In this document: positions 6,963-9,658 of the stretch, piece by piece | Layout of the letters: the number at the start of each line of letters is the position of its first letter | Position numbering within the stretch: position 1 is the stretch's first letter | Source of the DNA: an uncultured Collinsella sp. | GTDB lineage: Bacteria; Actinomycetota; Coriobacteriia; Coriobacteriales; Coriobacteriaceae | Direction: 5' to 3' | NCBI GenBank assembly: GCA_937926755.1 | Contig: CALBBA010000316.1 | Span: 1-9,658 of the forward strand | DNA: 9,658 nt | Notes under the pieces: model-generated | Databases searched by the model: none | What the model saw: the letters and a program-made list of their open reading frames with translations, nothing else | Told to the model about the DNA's origin: nothing | Translations under genes and position numbers: made by a program

Positions 6963-6968
6963 TAGAAT
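6963..6968 (+). promoter_or_regulatory. Candidate -10 (TAGAAT) for acpP
   Basis: TAGAAT in the context GTGGGGTAGAATC lies in the 124-nt plsX-acpP gap and shares GGTA with the other candidate -10s here. A start near 6975 would put the 20-bp palindrome (6983-7002) within the first bases of the transcript. No clear -35 at 17-18 nt (TGCTTC at 6939 is weak). The rest of the gap (6916-6960) shows nothing I can name. Confidence 0.45.
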
Positions 6969-6982
6969 CAGAACCGTGTCTT

Positions 6983-7002
6983 GGTACCGCCCGGGCGGTA
7001 CC
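6983..7002. promoter_or_regulatory. Perfect 20-bp palindrome before acpP: operator, or hairpin with T tract
   Basis: GGTACCGCCCGGGCGGTACC is an exact palindrome, and the flanking T (6982) and A (7003) pair as well. As RNA it folds to a stem of about 9 bp with a CCGG loop, followed by TTCTTTT (7004-7010). It could therefore be an intrinsic terminator for the plsX transcript, a leader attenuator, or a dimeric-repressor operator at the acpP start site. Its position downstream of the candidate -10 favours a regulatory role; the poor T tract argues against a simple terminator. Confidence 0.6.
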
Positions 7003-7039
7003 ATTCTTTTGGTATTCATGCACTATGAGAGGAAGCGCT

Positions 7040-7282
7040 ATGGACCGCTCCGAAATCTTCGATAAGATCGCCGAAGTCGCCGCCGATGTGCTGGGTGTCG
7101 ACGTTGCCGAGATTAGCGACGAGACCACCTTCGACGATCTCGATGCCGATTCGCTCGAGCGTCTGCAGTTGGTGACGGCCATCGAGGACGAGTTCGACCT
7201 CGAGATCGATGACGAGACCCTGCTGTCGCTCAACTCTGTCGCCGACGCCGTCGACGCTATCGAAGCTGCCAAGGAGGCCTAA
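7040..7282 (+). CDS. acpP: Acyl carrier protein
   Basis: ACP is the small acidic carrier that holds growing acyl chains on a 4'-phosphopantetheine arm during fatty acid synthesis. The 80-residue product (typical 75-85) is very acidic. It has the modification motif DLDADSLERLQL (33-44), with Ser38 the attachment site, and helix III EDEFDLEIDDE (49-59). The start ATG 7040 has AGAGGA at 7028-7033, 6 nt upstream; the in-frame ATG 7025 lies ahead of that site and is unlikely. It is separated from plsX by 124 nt with a promoter-like element and a palindrome, but from rnc by only 3 nt. The acpP-rnc-smc order is shared with Bacillus and others, and the rnc ribosome binding site lies in the last acpP codons. 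Confidence 0.96.
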   Translation: MDRSEIFDKIAEVAADVLGVDVAEISDETTFDDLDADSLERLQLVTAIEDEFDLEIDDETLLSLNSVADAVDAIEAAKEA

Positions 7283-7285
7283 GTC

Positions 7286-8011
7286 TTGGCTTTATCCGAC
7301 CGACTTACGCGCGCCCAGGAAATCCTGGGCCACGAGTTCAACAATAAGGTGCTGCTGCGCGCGGCCCTTACGCATCCCTCGGCAGTCGAGGGACAGCCGG
7401 TTTCTGCCAGCTATGAGCGCCTTGAGTTCTTGGGCGATTCCATTTTGGGCGCTGTGGTCGCACGCTCCCTGTTTGAGTCCTATCCGGAGTTTGACGAGGG
7501 CAAGCTCACGCGCCTGAAGGTGTCGCTTGTCTCGGGCGCTACGCTGTCCGAGGTTTCTCACGAGCTGGGCATTGACGACATCATCATCTTTGGTGCCTCC
7601 GAGACCGGTACCGGTGCGCGCGGCCTGCATTCGGCCCTCGAGAACGTCTATGAGTCGCTCGTGGGCGCGCTGTACCTGGATGCCGGCTGGGATACGGCGG
7701 CGGAGTTCATTCACCGTACGCTTAAGCCGCACCTGGCCACCGAGCGTGCCGAGCACCCCGCGAACCCCAAGTCGTTTTTGCAGGAGTGTGTGCAAGCCGA
7801 CGGTCACGAACCTCCGGCGTACAAGCTCGTTGGCTCCGAGGGCCCGGCGCATGCGCCCACCTTTACCGCTGTGGTTTTGATCGATGGTATTCGCCAGGGT
7901 CGCGGCTCCGGTTCCTCTAAGAAGGAAGCCGAGGGAGCCGCCGCGCTTGAGGCGCTCGACCGTATGGGTTACACCACCAACGGCGTGATTCTCAATAAGA
8001 AGCACGTGTAA
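7286..8011 (+). CDS. rnc: Ribonuclease III
   Basis: RNase III cleaves double-stranded RNA, including rRNA precursors. The 241 residues contain the catalytic domain with signature YERLEFLGDSILG (43-55), giving metal ligands Glu44, Glu47 and Asp51. ETGTGARG (106-113) and NVYESLVGALYLD (120-132) follow, with catalytic Glu123. The position three before that Glu, usually Asp (DxxEALIG; Asp114 in E. coli), is Asn120. The dsRNA-binding domain covers about 160-227 (NPKSFLQECVQ, then GSGSSKKEAEGAAA). Start: TTG 7286, unusual but supported by AAGGAGG at 7271-7277 with an 8-nt spacer and by the N-terminal alignment; no ATG or GTG lies close by. It begins 3 nt after acpP and ends 10 nt before smc, so the three are probably one operon. 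Confidence 0.96.
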   Translation: MALSDRLTRAQEILGHEFNNKVLLRAALTHPSAVEGQPVSASYERLEFLGDSILGAVVARSLFESYPEFDEGKLTRLKVSLVSGATLSEVSHELGIDDIIIFGASETGTGARGLHSALENVYESLVGALYLDAGWDTAAEFIHRTLKPHLATERAEHPANPKSFLQECVQADGHEPPAYKLVGSEGPAHAPTFTAVVLIDGIRQGRGSGSSKKEAEGAAALEALDRMGYTTNGVILNKKHV

Positions 8012-8021
8012 GCGAGGAACC

Positions 8022-9658
8022 GTGTATCTCAAGTCCCTCACGCTCAAAGGGTTCAAGTCGTTTGCCGACCGCGCCCATATGACGTTTGAGCCGGGCCTAA
8101 CCGTCATCGTCGGTCCCAACGGCTCGGGAAAATCGAACATCTCCGACTCCATCCTGTGGGTCCTGGGCGAGCAGAGCGCCAAGCAGTTGCGCGGCCAGGC
8201 CATGGAGGATGTCATCTTCTCGGGCTCGTCAGCGCGCAAGCCGGTGGGTGTCGCCGAGGTCACGCTTGTGCTCGATAACTCGGACCATATGCTGCCCGTC
8301 GATTTTGACGAGGTCGCCATCACCCGTCGTATGTATCGCTCGGGCGAAAGCGAGTACCTCATCAACTCGAGCCCGTGCCGCCTGATGGACATTCAGGACA
8401 TCTTGCACGATTCGGGCCTGGGCAAGGATACGCATTCCATCATCAGCCAGGGCAAGCTCGACGCCATTTTGCAGAGCCGCCCCGAGGAGCGCCGCGCCCT
8501 CATCGAGGAGGCCGCCGGCATCTCCAAGCACAAGCGCCGCAAGGAGCGTGCGCTCAAAAAGATTAAGTCGATGGACGAGCACCTGACGCGTGCCCGCGAC
8601 ATCAATAAGGAAATCGCCCGTCAGCTGCGACCGCTGGAGCGTCAGGTCGATCGTGCGCGCAAGTACAAAGAGTTGTCCTCGCGCGCGAACGAGCTTACGC
8701 AGATGCTGGCTGTCGACGAGCTGCGTTCGCTGCAGTCGCAGTGGAACGACCTGGAGAGCCGCTCCAAGGAAGGTGCCGCCGAGCTGGAGCTTGCGCAGTA
8801 CCGCATGGGCGAAAAGGAGCGCGAGCTCGAGAAGCTCCAGGTCATGCTCGAGGAAAAGGGCCTGTTTGTGGGCGATCTGGGCGAGCAGCGCCGCCATATG
8901 CAAGATGTGGTCGGCCGCATTAACTCCGACATGCGCCTGCTCGAGGAAAAGGGCCACAACATGGTGTCGCGCCTGTCCGACATGCGCGGCCAGATCTCGA
9001 GCTCCGAGCATCAGCGCCGTCGCGTGGTCGAGGAGCTCGAGGACGCGCGTGCGCAGCTTGAGGAAGTGACCGGCGCGCACATGCAGGCCCAGGAGGACGT
9101 TGACGCCGCTGGTCCTGCCGCCGCAGAGCTCCACGAGCGGCGCGTGGCGCTCGACAATCAGATTTCGCAGCTTACGCGTGAGCAACGCGATGTGCAGCGC
9201 GTGGCCGACAACGCCGCGCTCGAGCTCGCCAAGGTGAAGGACTCGCTGAGCAATGCCGAGGTCGAGGACAACATGTATGCCTCGCGCCTGGAGCAGATTG
9301 ACGAGCAGCTCGAGGAGGTCACGGCCTCGCTCGAGAGCCGTCGCAACCGCGCAGAGGAGCTTGAGGGTGCTCTTGAGGAAGCGCGCCAGGCCCAGGCCGA
9401 TGCGCGTGAGGCCACCGAGGTCGCCCGTGCAGCCCTGAAGGACTTGCGTAATCGTGAGAGTGAGGCGCGCAACAAGCTGTCCGAGGTGCGCTCGGAGCTT
9501 GCCAGCCAAAAGAAACTCGATGCCCGCATGGCCGACAGCTCGCCGCTCGTGAGCCGTCTGGTGGGTGCGCTGGGCGACGATGTCTTGGGTCGTCTGGGCG
9601 ACGTGCTGGAGGCCCCGCGCGAGCTTGAAGGCCTGGTTGAGCAATTGCTCGCCGGCGA
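8022..9658 (+). CDS. smc: Chromosome segregation protein SMC, N-terminal part
   Basis: SMC is the ATPase core of the bacterial condensin-like complex with ScpA and ScpB. The window holds 545 residues of an expected ~1180; the frame is open to the right edge. The N-terminal head begins MYLKSLTLKGFKSFADR, has Walker A GPNGSGKS (31-38), the arginine-finger region LRGQAMEDVIFSG (56-68; Arg57), and the Q-loop ISQGKLDAI (141-149; Gln143), ending in RRALIEEAAGISKHKRRK. A long charged coiled coil runs from about 170 to 505. The hinge begins near 508 (SPLVSRLVGALGDDVLGRL), and the sequence ends inside it. Walker B and the signature motif lie beyond the window. The start is GTG 8022, fixed by the family N-terminus; GAGGA at 8014-8018 is close (3-4 nt). 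The complementary strand has a long open frame here that I regard as a shadow. Confidence 0.97.
   Translation, partial: MYLKSLTLKGFKSFADRAHMTFEPGLTVIVGPNGSGKSNISDSILWVLGEQSAKQLRGQAMEDVIFSGSSARKPVGVAEVTLVLDNSDHMLPVDFDEVAITRRMYRSGESEYLINSSPCRLMDIQDILHDSGLGKDTHSIISQGKLDAILQSRPEERRALIEEAAGISKHKRRKERALKKIKSMDEHLTRARDINKEIARQLRPLERQVDRARKYKELSSRANELTQMLAVDELRSLQSQWNDLESRSKEGAAELELAQYRMGEKERELEKLQVMLEEKGLFVGDLGEQRRHMQDVVGRINSDMRLLEEKGHNMVSRLSDMRGQISSSEHQRRRVVEELEDARAQLEEVTGAHMQAQEDVDAAGPAAAELHERRVALDNQISQLTREQRDVQRVADNAALELAKVKDSLSNAEVEDNMYASRLEQIDEQLEEVTASLESRRNRAEELEGALEEARQAQADAREATEVARAALKDLRNRESEARNKLSEVRSELASQKKLDARMADSSPLVSRLVGALGDDVLGRLGDVLEAPRELEGLVEQLLAG

Noticed and set aside
7292..8392. 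366-codon open frame on the - strand across rnc and the smc start
   Set aside because: It is antisense to two well-identified genes with intact motifs and shows no family resemblance.
8229..9644. 471-codon open frame on the - strand antisense to smc
   Set aside because: The + strand encodes an unmistakable SMC head and coiled coil. The antisense frame is Leu/Ala/His-rich without motifs, an artefact of codon bias.
1..9658. A novel defence, mobile or CRISPR-type system
   Set aside because: All coding space is filled by recognisable, co-oriented core genes of uniform codon use; no direct-repeat array, transposase, integrase, tRNA or attachment site is visible.

Overview
The window reads as a housekeeping block of a moderately GC-rich actinomycetote, most like the Coriobacteriia (Collinsella and relatives). 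The reasons are the strong G/C preference at third codon positions, the actinobacterial form of the RecG C-terminal motif (LRHEGE instead of LRGPGE), and the order rsmD-coaD-(SepIVA-like coiled-coil gene)-DUF177-rpmF-rnc-smc, which is an actinobacterial arrangement. The fakA/yloV-recG and plsX-acpP-rnc-smc junctions resemble those of Bacillus. The taxonomic call is an inference from memory, not from a search.

Layout: all eleven genes lie on the + strand. fakA/yloV is cut at the left edge (1-1113), followed by recG (1124-3301), rsmD (3298-3954), coaD (3947-4444), a SepIVA/DivIVA-like coiled-coil gene (4513-5010), a DUF177/YceD gene (5010-5564), rpmF (5629-5808), plsX (5896-6915), acpP (7040-7282), rnc (7286-8011) and smc (8022 to the right edge, cut within the hinge). 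Spacing is tight: recG/rsmD, rsmD/coaD and sepIVA-like/DUF177 overlap, and the remaining coding junctions are 3-10 nt apart. The four larger gaps are 4445-4512, 5565-5628, 5809-5895 and 6916-7039. Each holds a GGTAnnnT element that could be a -10 box. The gap before plsX also holds a clear intrinsic terminator, and the gap before acpP holds a perfect 20-bp palindrome followed by a T-rich tract. No stretch over 300 bases lacks a gene. I see no RNA gene, insertion sequence, CRISPR array or transferred island.

Functionally, three genes meet at acyl-phosphate: FakA phosphorylates exogenous fatty acids, PlsX interconverts acyl-ACP and acyl-phosphate, and AcpP carries the acyl chain. Around them lie translation genes (rsmD, DUF177, rpmF, rnc), CoA synthesis (coaD, whose pathway supplies the phosphopantetheine arm of ACP), and genes for genome maintenance and division (recG, smc, the SepIVA-like protein). 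I found no novel defence or mobile system. The points most worth a second look are the plsX and acpP leaders, in which candidate promoters sit upstream of hairpins or terminators rather than downstream; the compact SepIVA-like protein; and an Asn at a usually acidic metal-site position of RNase III.
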